DNA of 64,000 bases from Hyaloperonospora brassicae (GCA_947650285.1 CANTFL010000528.1:1-64000); one strand, 5' to 3'; positions 37,130 to 49,191 are shown, numbered from the stretch's first letter. The notes: generated from the sequence alone by a model not told the origin. Numbers and translations are program-made.

Positions 37130-37780
37130 AGTGAGTCGATATTTATCCATCACCTTTTTATTTGTTGCCCCTATCGCAGCACGAGCATTTTGCAGGTGCG
37201 TTAAAAGTTCCTGTGAGACGCCGGCAACGTCGAACTTACCAGTAAACAGGTCACAATACCCAAACCTGTCGTCGTCAAGCACAAGAAAAGGTACTCCAAC
37301 ACCAGTGGCACCACGATCAGCAATTTTATCACCAGCAGCAACAACAGTAGATTCAAAAGCACTAAATTATAAGGTTAAAAGACGTAAAACAGTAACATGG
37401 TCGAAGTAATAAGGTAATCATATGCTAATGACGATAAAATGTGGCTGTCTACTAACCCGTTATTGATTAAATTGTATTTGTTTTGCTTGCTAGCAACATG
37501 ATTTGATGCACAATATATGATAAAAGCAGTGACAGCTGAGTGGCGTTGCTGCTACACCGCCACCTTCTTCAATGCGTGGTCAAACACCTTATTCATAGCT
37601 TATAAAAACAAAAAAAATAACACCAGCGTTCGGTTCAGCAAAACACATCAATCGACACTTGCAACCTGCACCGGGTAGCTTTATTCTGCATTTTCGTGAA
37701 CAAGCGCGCTATTGGTCCAGCCAAGTTGTAGGGCCAACATGATGATCGCCAACTGGCCCGTGTTGCCCTTTTTAATTTTG
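37130..37780 (-). pseudogene. Unidentified coding relic
   Basis: At 37,130-37,375 the minus strand has an open frame with normal protein composition: VVAAGDKIADRGATGVGVP, FLVLDDDRFGYCDLFTGKF, then DVAGVSQELLTHLQNARAAI, ending at a TAA. Upstream on the same strand (to about 37,780) are further fragments, such as GNTGQLAIIMLALQLGWTN and ALVHENAE, separated by stops and frame changes. The family is unknown to me. It stands out from the AT-rich surroundings and is probably the 3' end of a dead gene. Confidence 0.3.
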
Positions 37781-40700
37781 ACTATAGTCTGCAATAGTTA
37801 GTACGCGCTACAAGAAGCTTCTTGTCAATGTTCTGTTGCAGCAGTAAATTCTCATCCTTCACATGAAATGTACCTGAAAAATGCGATATAAAATATCCAC
37901 GCAAATCCCCGCGGATGTTAATAGGCTTTGAAACCCTTCTGTAATTATGAGCATACACGCTGCCAAAGCAGCAAACGACACACATTATAAAATAGATAAT
38001 TCACCTGTATCACAGGCTTGTTGAACATTTATAGCAGAAGCAACATGGCGATAACGGTTCAACACCACGTTGATCCATTTAATTCCAAGAAGATCAATAA
38101 TATCTTAGCGACGTATAAAGGTTTGAATATTTTTATTGAGATGTTCCCATTTTATACTTTTACCAATCAGCTTTCGATAAATTTGGGACTGAGAGGCAAT
38201 TAGCATTAATGTGATGGCTAAATAGCAAATTTCTAATTCTATTTGATTGTGTTATAAGTGACGCTGAATTTCACTAAGCGCTTAAGACGATATATTTATG
38301 TGCCCTACATTATACCTGTTCTTCTTATATGTAAAATGTCGGATGTACACAAATTACGTACTAAGGCTATACCATATCTTTAACACGTGCCGATCTTACA
38401 GTAGTAATTGTTACTATTGTTTCGTAACGGGATCCTCAAGTAACATATATTTACTCAGTAGTTTGGTTGTCGTAATCTACAGACAACCATGTTTCGAAAT
38501 TGTCACATTAATTGCCTTGTTTACGATAAAAACCATTTTACACTACGCCATTGATGCTTATGGCTAACAATGTGTCAACAATACGAAACAATTCGCCACG
38601 AGATGGACCAGGTCGTCTACTTATTCCGACAGAAGTGGTTGGTTAGGGATAGCATATGTCAAGGTCGCGAATGAAAAACAGCGATCAAAGATTGGTCTAT
38701 GAATACTTTAATGTAAGGTCGATTGACACTGGGTCACTACAAGAGAATAAAGTCGCCAAGAATGGTGATAAAAAGGCATGAGTCGTTCGGAGTGGTCTTA
38801 CCATCGTATTCTCTATTGCAACATACCCTAGAAAGATGGAACAACTCGAATATATGATTGCCTTACATATCCAATAAGTGTTGGTATGAAAATAAACGTA
38901 CGCTATCGTTTTTATGCTTAATCAGTTATGTTTGAGCACTGCGTTCTACCAAATAAGCAATACGACATTTGCATACGCGCAATGCTGAAAAAATTTTATG
39001 TGCAACAGATGATTGATTTAATAGCGCTTCGGCTACAAGATAATATGATCGAAGCAATCGTCGAATCGATTTTGTACGTCGAAATGAAAAAATATATAAA
39101 TTTTCGTCGTTGCAGAAATTTGGATGGACCGAGTTGAACAAATATCCTGCAGTCTAGAGTGCGTGAGCTATGAAGCCCATGTCTGCGTATCTATCTGTCA
39201 CCTTTCTTATCATATAGCACCGTAGTAATTATCGTTAAGGCTGCGGATTTGTTTCAATACCATTCTTATATCTTTAAAATATATCAGCACATTCAAACGA
39301 TTGGTCGGAGATGAGGTCAAAAGAACTAAATGAAGTGATAATAAAAATCAACTATCATTTCTGCTACCATGAATACTTAACCATGTTGTCGAGCACTGAG
39401 TATATGGTCGTAATTTGACGGCTACAGAGGAAAGGTGATTTTATTTACGAAAACCTACACATCGTCCATAGAATAAGCTTTCTAGAGGATCTTATCGCAC
39501 AAAGCATCTTCGTTTAACAAATATTCGAACATAAGACGTTATATCCAATATCTTATGCATAATTTTATGCCATTGCTGCATTGATTTAAAGTCATCTGAA
39601 TCATATATATACAGCAATAAAGCTCGCAACAGTATACGTCCGAGGTCATTAAGAATGAAAATGGCCATACGGACAATCTAGTTTGGATGGGCAAAACAAT
39701 TGCTACCAGGTGACTTAGACGTATACAAGCGAGTCTTTAGAAGACCTAATACCTACAAGGTTTTGGACTGGCCGCGGCCTATACTATATTTAGCCTTAGA
39801 TTTTTTGTAATATTATAGAGACCCGCCTGCTGTAGAAAGGGCTTTGGTAACTCGACGGGTGTAACAGGGCAGTGAGCGCTGGATATGACACAGTACAAGC
39901 TACGTTTTCTGATCACAGAACAAGTAGATTCATCTGGACCTCAAGTTTACGTAAGGTCAGCGAAAGGCTCATTTTATCTCAAACACGTTTACAAGAAGGA
40001 CAAGTAGAATTATATATATATCGTCAATTCTTGTAAATATGTAAATCCCACTCTCCTTAATCGTATCCAAACTCTAAAATCGATATGAAACTGCCCGCGT
40101 AACACCGATTGCGCGCGTCAAGCGTTGGTTGATGTCTAAAGTGGTTGACAGAATGACCATTATCGCAAATTTATGTCGCAGTGAGAAAGAATACATTTGG
40201 GGTTTACGTTTCTACTTCTTATACAAAAGAAGATATATGGTATAGAAAAATATTAATTAGGATAATATATTTATTGACCTAATGTAGTGTTTTATTACGG
40301 GTAATGGGATCACCATGGTACACTATCAAAAGACTGGCCATCATAATTTGCACGATGCCGAAGAGGGGTAACTGATTAGCGCACATGCACACAATAAATC
40401 CGATACCATCGCCTATAGACAATCTGGTCAGCACGATAAAAATGTCGAGGGAATTGTGGCGTAAAATATTGCATTCGACCCGGCAATTTGGTGCAGTCTT
40501 TTACGTGAGATGTTAAGCCATTTTCATAAATTGTTGGTGCACGAAGTAAGCAGGTTATGGCCAATGCGAAGAATTAGCGAAGGAGGCTTGGAGTTACGAT
40601 CGTATGACGATCGAAATGTTTAGTAAGTCGTCATTGTGCTCAGGCACACGGCATGATTGCAGTGCGACCAATCGCATCTTTATATTTCGGTGAACACGTG

Positions 40701-41000
40701 ACTGTGCGATGCATGCTTGCATCGACTCGAGCACATTAGTAAACTTGGTCTGAAAAGAAAATGCGTGCTTGTGATTCGGTATGCACGATCATTCAATAAA
40801 TGGGTAGGCGACAAGAGCCACAAATTTATCTCAGTGCCTCAGCAGGTCTATCGTGCCACTCGCTCAACAGTTAAAATAAGTAAGTAGATATCACTTGACA
40901 CTGACCAGTCTGATTAAAGAAGGCATCTGCTATGCTCTATCCTTATAGTGCCCGTGGACTTTAGTCAGGCTAGGACAGCAGGTCCGCGTAGGTGGTATGA
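37781..41000. other. AT-rich stretch without supported gene
   Basis: Short frames only, none with a recognisable domain. The composition becomes less AT-rich towards 41 kb, where the gene island begins. Confidence 0.55.
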
Positions 41001-42715
41001 CAAGTCAGTGCAGTACAGTCTTTCGCAAAAAGGCCAGTCCGCACACAGCGACACAAGCTCGTGCAGATAGCTAAGGAGCAGGTCACGATCGTGCATGTGC
41101 ACCACGTATGTGATGGCAAACATATATCCCCTGAACCTGCAAGGGTCCTTATTTCGTAACAACTCTTCGTCTCGACAGTACTTTGTTGGACGCGAGATGA
41201 TGTAACAGTGGAGATGCCTGCGGCGTTGCAGCTACACTCTCAGCGGTGTTCTCTTTGGCCGCGTCGCAAGGTCGTTCGTTCCGTAAGTTATAAGCGACAT
41301 TTGCGTTGTCCCGTAATCTAGATAGCCTTGCTACCCTCGACGATTGTGGACGAAGCTGTCGTAAATCTGACTTGTCTCCAATTCCGTGTGCTCGATACAG
41401 AGAGCGCAATGAGCCTCTAGGCTGGCAATATGTTGTGTAGTGATGCCCGTGTGGTTGTTTGTTATAAGGACAAATGGAACTGACAGCAAGTCATTGTGGC
41501 TCGGGCGTACGTTGCTGTCAACGATTAAGAACCGACATCGCGTACTCTTTGAACATTTCCTCGATGTTACATGACCGCAACAAAGCGCTAGCTACGCATC
41601 ACGAAAAGATGTCGCATGTTATTCAACAATGCAGTTTGACGACAGGGTTCTTGCCCTCTTATGACGACGTGTCGCGATGTATTGTCCATCCCGCTGCCTA
41701 TCGTTGAAGCTCAAGAGTGCCCTATGTGCTTCCGGAGCAAGTACCACATGTGTCTTGTTTCAAACGATGCACAGAATGAACACCGCGACTTGTCGACGAG
41801 TCTTGCAGCGATATGCGTTACGGTGTGCGCCACATGTCTTACAGCGATATACGTTATGGTGCGCTTCGAATGTTATTGCAAGTGCACACGCCGACAAACA
41901 GTCCGTTTCCAATCGCTTTGTGGTGGCTAGAAACCGCTTAATGGACAACGGTCTGGCTGTTCTCCGATGCAGAACAGTACACCTGCCACCGCAGCTTCTG
42001 CGACCTAATTTCTATCAGTCGCTTCGTTTTGTCTGCCGCTACATTGATAAGGTCCACCATGGAGCGTCCATGCCATAGAGCGTCTGTCCAATTACCAACG
42101 ATCGCCACAGCGGGGTGTTTTGGTGGGGAAGGGAGTTCAAGTTTCATTTCGACCATCCCCAGCTATAACCTGACGTTTCAGTCAGTCACGGCGAGACGGT
42201 GGTTTCAACGACATCTAAAGCGTCGTCGAGTGGCTCATCTGCAATCGACAGTCGTTTCAAGCACACCAAACGATGACCAGAGAGTGCCAATGCCCTGGAG
42301 CTTGTTCAAGCGTGACTACCGCCGTCGCACTTCGACGCCTTCTTTTGTTGCTACCTGTCGTCGAGACGGATCGCTATAGGTGAATGGCGTTCGTGGGCAT
42401 TATTGCTCTCTATGGATGCCACGTCTGCTACCTGCCACATGGCGCGACATCAGTTGTTTCGCGTATCTCACTCTCTTCGTTACGGCAGTAACGCTCGTGG
42501 TCTCCGCCTCTCTACTTTTCCGTCCGTCGTCGTCTATGGCTTCTGATCGATCAATGGCTCGAGAGAGCGTGAGAAGAGCGCAAGGACTCTGGTTCGTGGA
42601 TTCAAACTGCCCGTCGCTTGGAACCCGTTCTGACTTTCTCCTCATTACCAGCTGGATGCCGTTTCCTGCAAGTCGTGCCTTCGCGTGGTAGAGACCGACG
42701 ATATATACTGGTCGA
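41001..42715. other. Upstream region of the thaumatin-like gene; no supported gene
   Basis: The composition is closer to the genes that follow than to the AT-rich left half. Frames up to about 150 codons occur on both strands, but they overlap one another and lack motifs. It contains a 36-bp tandem duplication at 41,802-41,873 (28 of 36 positions identical). A decayed gene cannot be excluded. Confidence 0.45.
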
Positions 42716-42795
42716 GCGAGAAAGAGTGGGAAAGAGTGGGAAATAGAGAGAGAAAGAGAGAGAGCAAACGAGATCGATAGAGAAAGAGAGAGAGC
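42716..42795 (+). promoter_or_regulatory. GA-rich tract upstream of the thaumatin-like gene
   Basis: The tract is a near-continuous run of GAGAAAGAGTGGG and GAGAGAGAAAGAGAGAGA repeats, about 135-215 bp before the start codon of the gene at 42,929. Such purine tracts are common in promoter regions and can keep DNA nucleosome-free. A regulatory role here is only inferred from position. It could equally be a simple-sequence repeat in a 5' untranslated region. Confidence 0.35.
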
Positions 42796-42928
42796 TTCGC
42801 GTCGCTTGTCCATTTGGGAATTTGTCTTGACGCTCGTGCATCTCGGTGACGAGACTTGCACCACGTACTGCGTCTATTGCGACGTGGGGACATAAACACG
42901 CTACAGAAAAGCCATTGCGTGTGTCGCG

Positions 42929-44563
42929 ATGATGCCAACAGTGTCCCGTGCCGTGATGAGCCTCGCGCTCCTGAGTAGTGTCACTCGGGGCATTAATGTT
43001 TACGTGACCAACAAGTGCGACGAGAGCATGACATTGGCCCATGTCACGCCGAGTGGCGTCTCGACGGACCAAGTCTCTGCAGGGGGGTCCATTACCAAGG
43101 TGATGCCCATCGGCACTGGCTCCCACGTATTCAAGTCGGGCATAGGCGCCCAAGCGACTCGTACGTGTTTATTTTGCTCGCGCTTGCGCGTCGTCCACCA
43201 ATGCTTTGCGCACGAGTAAAGCGAGACTGACACGTGATTGTGTGTGTATTCTATTTTTGTTTTTTTGTCGTTCGTTTTGGTCGATTGTGTTTTTCGTGTC
43301 AATTTTGCTTTGTTTTTTTATCATGACATAGTGGCGGAGTTCTCGGCTCAAGGCGAAAAGTGTTGGCTCGACATTAGTATTATACCCACTGGGGACAAGA
43401 AGGGCGTACGTTGTGCCTTTGTTTGTTGCTCGTTTGCATACATTTACTCTTTCTCCTGAATGAAAGTACAAACAACTAACGTCAACGTCCTATGTGTGTC
43501 TCTCTTTCTGTGTGATTTTGTGTATGTGAACGATCTGTAGCCTGACTACTGTACGAGTCTCGTACATTGCAAGGAGTATACGGGCGGCGTCGGTTTCAAC
43601 GTCCCGATGCAGATCACACCCCACATGCAGGACGGCGATCGCTGCATTGAGCTCACGTGCTTGTTCGACGGATGTGCTCAAGCGTACCAGTTCCCTCTGG
43701 ACGACACAAAGACACACTCGTGTCCCTTGTCTACGGACTTTGACTTGACATTCTGTCCTGGTGGCTCTGGAAAAGAGCCGATGCCGCCTGCGGTATCGCC
43801 TCCCGCACCGCCTCCGACAAAAATGGCGCCGACGCTGGCACCGGTGGAAGCTCCAGCGCCCGCGCCAGCACCAGCACCAATCGTGACGGAGCCATTGTCA
43901 ACGACATCGATACCGGTAGTGGTCCCGTCGCCTTCTACGACTCCGTCGACGGAGCAAACGGCTCCAGCTCCTGATGCTGACGAATCACCAGATCAGGAGG
44001 AACAGATTGAACAGGAGGAACAGGAGGAGAAGGAAAAGGAGGAAGAGAAGAAGGAGGACGAGAAGAAGGAGGACGAGAAGAAGGAGGAAGAAAAAGAAGG
44101 GCGCAACAGTGAGCAGGTGTCCAGGACTTTTGGTTCGAAGACTGTAGTCGATGGTCACAAGTTGCGGAAAGTTGACAATGAAAGCGTGCCACAGCACAAG
44201 TCTGGGATGGAGGGAAGCTCTCAAGTGCACAAGCCGACGGCTGGCAAAACGGCCCAACAGCCGACGACGAACGACAAGACGCAGCAGATTGGGGGGAAGA
44301 CTCCACTTGTCGTTACGAATGAAAAGGACGAGAACGTGCAGCAGGTGAATAACAGGTCGGAGGAAAGCGGCACGAACCACACGCCGTATGTCGTGTTGAC
44401 CATTGGCGGCTTTGTGGGTATGGTAGCTGCTGCTGCGATTGTGGTTGTGCGGAAGAAGAAGGCAGAGCTGGACGAACTTGAGACGAAGACTCCGCTTTCT
44501 TCAGGGGCTCAGGGCGTACTGGCTGGTTTCCGCACCCCTCGCGATAACATCAGCGTGCTGTGA
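42929..44563 (+). CDS. Thaumatin-like protein with acidic stalk and C-terminal membrane anchor
   Basis: Proposed join is 42,929-43,160, 43,332-43,405, 43,541-44,563 (442 residues). The introns are 171 and 135 bp, both GT-AG, and the frame is preserved across both. Residues 1-21 are a signal peptide, followed by a thaumatin-like fold (about 22-176) that starts INVYVTNKC. It ends with CAQAYQFPLDDTKTHSC and TDFDLTFCP, matching the family's CxxAYxYxxDDxxxxxxC...FCP signature; nine cysteines are visible. A Pro/Ala-rich linker and a Glu/Lys-rich stalk follow (about 180-290). One membrane helix (about 384-405) is followed by KKK and a short cytoplasmic tail. This is a type I surface protein, perhaps beta-glucan binding as in other thaumatin-like proteins. 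The ligand is unknown. Confidence 0.8.
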
Positions 44564-46956
44564 GCGGAACCGCACGTTTGGATGTCGGCATGCACAGTTT
44601 TTATCTGTAGATACAGTAGCTAGTAGCTAGTGTTTCTCGCACGAAGTTGAAGCGCTTTGTGTGATTTTTGGCAAACGAAGAAGACGGATGTTGGTTATAC
44701 ATTGCTTCGGGTAAAATGAGGTGGTCAAGTCAGTGTATCCCATTCTACTGACATGGATGTTTGACACTGTGCAAAGCTTTGGGATAGCTGTGCGGGCATG
44801 GAGATTGTCGTGGCGATCAGTTAGTGAACAAATTGAAGACAGACGATTGACGTGCCGTTGTTTGTTGTGGTTGTATGTTCGAGTTACGTCTATCAGACGG
44901 TTGCTTGAGCAAAGGTTGGTTACTTGTCAAGCCAATGTGTCGGCTGCAAAATACTAGTATTGCCCCTTTGTAGTCTACAAAGTGCGTCATCAGTGAACTG
45001 CAATTAGGCTTGGCTTTTGCCCGAAGTACAAAACAACATCGACTGCTGTAGGAGATTGATGTGGCCGACAACTTGTCGGTGTCGTCGTTGCTCTCACATG
45101 AGTCTTGCAAAGTGTTGCAGATGGAAGAACGGTGACTCGCCAGACTTATTACTCATGAGCATTAGATTTTGAATCTCGAAGCAGCGTCAAATCGATAAGT
45201 GTCGATCTGATACTACCTGCAAACTGGGTCCGTTGCTTTCTCGGCAAGAATGCACGCTACCGCTTAATCAGGAAAGAAATGTGTTTAACTGCAAATGCAG
45301 CTACGAGCTTCAGCTGAGGGTTAAAAGTCGATGAAAATCAACACAATTGCACACTTAGGCAAGCAACGGATTCTGGATGAACAAAACCTATCGCACTATC
45401 ATGAACACACCGTACCAGAGGGGTCAATCTACGCGTTTCTCGCACGAATATGAGCAGTCATCAAAAGCCAAGGCATGACTTCCTGTCCGTGTATCATTGC
45501 ACACACAACGACCGGCTGGATGCAAAGTGACGACTCATCAATGCGTTTGATTTTGCAGTTTAGCAAACTTGCTCGCTGTGGTATACTGCACGATCACGTT
45601 GGAGCGATCGCGTAGGAGTTCTGTGAAAGCGCAAGCTTGGTCGTGCTTGACACGTCACCGGCATTGTCATTCCAAGTATATCCTCTTGCGATAAGAAGAA
45701 TGGTTGTTGCAACGGCACCTTCTTCACGCATTTCCAACAAAAAAGTATCGATCAGGTGTGTTCTACTTCTCAAGATGGAACTAGTGAAGCAACATGAATA
45801 TTGTAGATCAACATCTCGAGATCATACGTAGGATCTGCTCAAGGAATGTTGCAGGTGCGCTTGTGATCGACACAGACTAGCACAAAACATGTCTGCAATA
45901 ACTTCGTGTCCTCATAATCCCCACTAAATGAAACACCTAGATCAGGCGACACATTGTGGTACTCGAATGAACAGTAAGAACAAAGGTGCACTGTAGCTAA
46001 TAGTTGCCCCACGCTGCAAAGAACTACAATGCAAGTATGAATATCCGATTGTCGGGGCGTCTCATTCTTTTCACGTCATCATCGTTGCTCTTTTTGTCAC
46101 TACGGTGATCAAATTGCCGAAGCACTCTGCTTATTCTCGGCAAATGACCTCTTGTTCTTCACAACTGAAGAAAGATGACGTCATTATCGCTTCTTCCTAC
46201 TGTCTTGTTGAGCAAGTGGAACTTCACGCGGGATGATAATTGTTTCTTAGCCGACAGTTCCGACATGGATTGCAATCGACAAACATGTTCGCTCACACGA
46301 CTGATTTTACACACTGCTGTGGCTTAAACTGTTGCTCGAGATCATCGAAGTCATGCGCAGATGTGTAGACTTACGCAAATGATGTTCTATGTAGATGCAA
46401 GTGCATCGTACGGATATTGCGCAATCGATCGAAGTTAGAAAAATACTTGTCGAGTAGCTTTATGTTTGTCATTTCGCATACTTGCTTGACTGCGGGCTGA
46501 CCAACCTGATTGTGCATTTTGCACTTCCGCTTAGCGTGCAATAATGACGCCACGTGTCTTCATTTACGCTGATTTGATGAATTCGCTGTATCGAGAAGAA
46601 ATCACTCCGAGTGCGAGTCGTCCTGTGATAAGTATTGTCGTTGCTCCAGAGCTGCTACAATTTACAAGCATTTTACAGGAATGACCGGCTTTGTAAATAG
46701 CGTCGACCCGCAAAACACGACACCGATCAGCAAATTTGGTGAGAAAATGCTCGCTGTTCATTGCTCCTTCATTATGTCACGCGGAAACACACACCACAGG
46801 TATCACCAGATGTACACGTGATCGTACACGTGGACGCAATGGGATGTGTGGTCATAGAATATTGACAAGAGAGCAACGCATACTTTGCAATTATAGCTAG
46901 TTGTAGAAAACTTGGCAGCTTCCGACGTCGGTGCATTTCGAAGCCGTCAGCCACTC
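44564..46956. other. Stretch without supported gene
   Basis: There are short frames on both strands (under 100 codons). Some minus-strand pieces have normal protein composition (for example VKQVCEMTNIKLLDKYFSNF near 46.4 kb), but none can be linked into a gene or assigned to a family. It may be a decayed gene. Confidence 0.4.
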
Positions 46957-46957
46957 A

Positions 46958-46966
46958 ACGATTGAG
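46958..46966 (+). repeat. Left target-site duplication of the Mutator-like element
   Basis: ACGATTGAG here and ACGATGGAG at 48,537-48,545 flank the inverted repeats directly (8 of 9 identical). A 9-bp duplication is characteristic of Mutator superfamily insertions. Confidence 0.7.
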
Positions 46967-47114
46967 GAGTAAATCTCAAAACCAGTACCACAAATGCACA
47001 AAAGTCCCAAAACCAGTACTATACTCAACTTAAGTATAAAAAACACGCTAAATAGTGTCAACCACATTATACTAAACTGCAACATGGGACAAGAAACTGC
47101 TTGATTGCTAGGGA
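46967..47114 (+). repeat. MULE terminal inverted repeat, left
   Basis: It starts GAGTAAATCTC and ends GATTGCTAGGGA. It is the reverse complement of 48,389-48,536 with one mismatch near 47,102. The minus-strand open frame 46,897-47,181 is built mostly from this repeat and is not a gene. Confidence 0.9.
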
Positions 47115-47579
47115 GAGCGAGAGGGTCGTAAGTGACACAGGCAATGACAGCAAGCGCGGCAGCAAGTAAGTCGAAATACATTCGATTGGCCCTTTCGTGC
47201 CCGATGCTAACAATTCATATAGCTACCAGCTCGTACCGTGCCTCTTTTAAATCGCCATGTAAGCAGCTGTAGAAGCCTTAAATTCCGAGTCCGACCAATC
47301 TTCCCCTTGTGGACCAGCAAGGATCGTTCGGAGCGAACGATTGGGTAACATCGGTGGTCAGGGCGGCACGCCTAGGCTCGGCGGTCTAATGGCCCAGACT
47401 CTATTAAGGGCTTCGATGCTGGAAAGCGCGGAGTGGTTAAGAACGTGTGGGGTCCTATGGGTATACCCACACCCGACAACCTCGCACCTGGTCCAACTGG
47501 AGCTGACATACCTGTGGACACTGGCCTGCCCAATCCGTATAACCAATGTAATTAGGGCATCTACGGGTACAAGGTAAGT

Positions 47580-48077
47580 ATGATACGCATCCACCTATTG
47601 CCGCTATCGGCGGCCAGGGACGGTACCCTACCCAGTCTTCCCAACATCCAACCGCAGCAAGAGTACGCTAGCCCGAGCATCTACGAGAACTACGATCCCA
47701 TAAAAGATGATACTGCATATGGCACCATCGACGAGCGGTACATGTTTGCTTCGGCTATATTTGGCGTCATTCTCGGTGCACCGGCCCCAATGCCTGGGGC
47801 TCGACGTGTCGGGGCGAACGCACGCCCCACGATTACTGCTACCCGTCAAACAGGTTGTACCTCCACACGTCGTACATCGAGCTGGAGCGACCACCGCCAT
47901 CAGCAGCAGATTCCTCCAGCCCAAGCCTCCATGGATCAAGCGCCGCCTTCGCAACAACATCTCGCGAAGGTCAAAAGGGATTTGCTTAATGTGTCATCTG
48001 GCGCACCCGTAGCTCCACAAGGACCAGTTGCGTTCCAGCAGCCACTGCCGCCACTAGAGCAAACCAGCCGCAGATAA
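47580..48077 (+). other. Open frame inside the MULE, function unknown
   Basis: A 165-codon frame rich in Pro, Gln and Ala. It includes SIYENYDPIKDDTAYGTIDE and RYMFASAIFGVILGAPAPMP, then a Gln/Pro-rich tail. Other frames of the same interval also look protein-like (upstream, in a different frame, IPTPDNLAPGPTGADIPVD and GLPNPYNQCN). The interior may therefore be a coding sequence disrupted by small indels. It could be captured host sequence or old transposon cargo. No domain was recognised and no promoter is evident. Confidence 0.3.
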
Positions 48078-48388
48078 TAGCACCGCAAGAGGAGCAACAC
48101 TTGACGATGTACGCAGGCCCGTTTGGAATGGGCCCACCGCTTTTACTCGCGCGTGTTCCCAAAGGCATCTCGCCAGCTGCTTCAAACAATCCCTTAACAG
48201 TATGATGCCAACCTTATTCAAGGCTGCACAACACGACGATTTAATAGAGATACGATGGTGGCTGGTAGCTATTTAGGAAGTAAACACCGGGCGCAAAAGG
48301 GCCAAAAATGTATATTTAATTTGCTTGTTGCCTCACTTCCTGCCTAACTTCCTGCCATTGTAGGAGTTACTTTCTGCCGCCTCGCCTA

Positions 48389-48536
48389 TCCCTAGCAATC
48401 GAGCAGTTTCTTGTCCCATGTTGCAGTTTAGTATAATGTGGTTGACACTATTTAGCGTGTTTTTTATACTTAAGTTGAGTATAGTACTGGTTTTGGGACT
48501 TTTGTGCATTTGTGGTACTGGTTTTGAGATTTACTC
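48389..48536 (-). repeat. MULE terminal inverted repeat, right
   Basis: Reverse complement of the left repeat, with 147 of 148 positions identical by my alignment. The last bases GATTTACTC abut the duplication ACGATGGAG. Confidence 0.9.
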
Positions 48537-48545
48537 ACGATGGAG
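48537..48545 (+). repeat. Right target-site duplication of the Mutator-like element
   Basis: ACGATGGAG, matching ACGATTGAG at 46,958-46,966 in 8 of 9 positions. Confidence 0.7.
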
Positions 48546-49191
48546 CTGTCTGAATCGTTACCATGGGCTGACCTTGGTGATGCCATAAGACTGCGTCATC
48601 TTCATATGAACGGTTCATCACACCTGGCGACAGCTGTGGTAGTATTGCTGAATGGACCACCAAGCGTCAATACTTTCGAGATTCTTCATCTGCTTTGTCA
48701 ACTTGTGGGTAGCCGTATCACGGAGATGGCGCAAAGCATCCGTCAGATATGCGCACTGGTGCCATAATTTGTAGATGGTCATTGTAGTGTCAACAGAACG
48801 TGCTAGCACGGCATTTGCGTGTCGATGATCATTACTGATAACAAAATACATGTACAAGTCGCAAAACTATCGACAAGGTCGGTGACTTGCAAGAGCACAA
48901 GTCGACAGGATTGTCGTCACTAACGCATGTACAAAGCCTGAAGATGATTGCTGTGACAATGAACATGTAGTTTTACCGATTACTATCATCACATTTCACT
49001 TGCCAGAGCACGTACAGAACCCAAAGCTGGATGCCTACGGTGCTCACTTGATCTTACCTGCGATTTCATCGCAACTCATTGCTTTGTCAGCAACGGCGTT
49101 CGTGATAAGAGCTGTGAGCCATCGGCTCGACGTGTAAGCTATTGCAAGTGCGCTATTGCGTTACCTTGCAATTGCGTCACAAGATGCTGAG
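48546..49191. other. Stretch without supported gene
   Basis: Two short overlapping frames, 48,540-48,767 (+) and 48,618-48,857 (-), have no recognisable domain. Nothing else is evident. Confidence 0.5.

Larger units (their letters stand above)
46967..48536. mobile_element. Mutator-like (MULE) DNA transposon, 1,570 bp, non-autonomous
   Basis: The ends are 148-bp terminal inverted repeats (46,967-47,114 and 48,389-48,536) that differ at a single position. Nearly perfect 9-bp target duplications flank them. Long inverted repeats plus a 9-bp duplication define the Mutator superfamily. The 1.27-kb interior is more GC-rich than the repeats and contains no recognisable MULE transposase (no MULE DDE or SWIM motif seen). 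It is therefore probably mobilised in trans and may carry captured sequence. The near-identity of the ends implies fairly recent movement. Confidence 0.85.

Noticed and set aside
42400..42864. 154-codon minus-strand frame with Ser/Leu repeats
   Set aside because: Generated by the GA simple repeat; no domain.
43935..44380. Minus-strand frames over the charged stalk of the thaumatin-like gene
   Set aside because: Leu/Pro-rich runs are the antisense of GAG/AAG repeats.
46897..47181. 94-codon minus-strand frame with hydrophobic segments
   Set aside because: Made almost entirely of the MULE terminal inverted repeat.
46958..48545. The MULE split a pre-existing coding frame
   Set aside because: Joining the flanks gives a short protein-like run on the minus strand, but it is too short and too uncertain to support.
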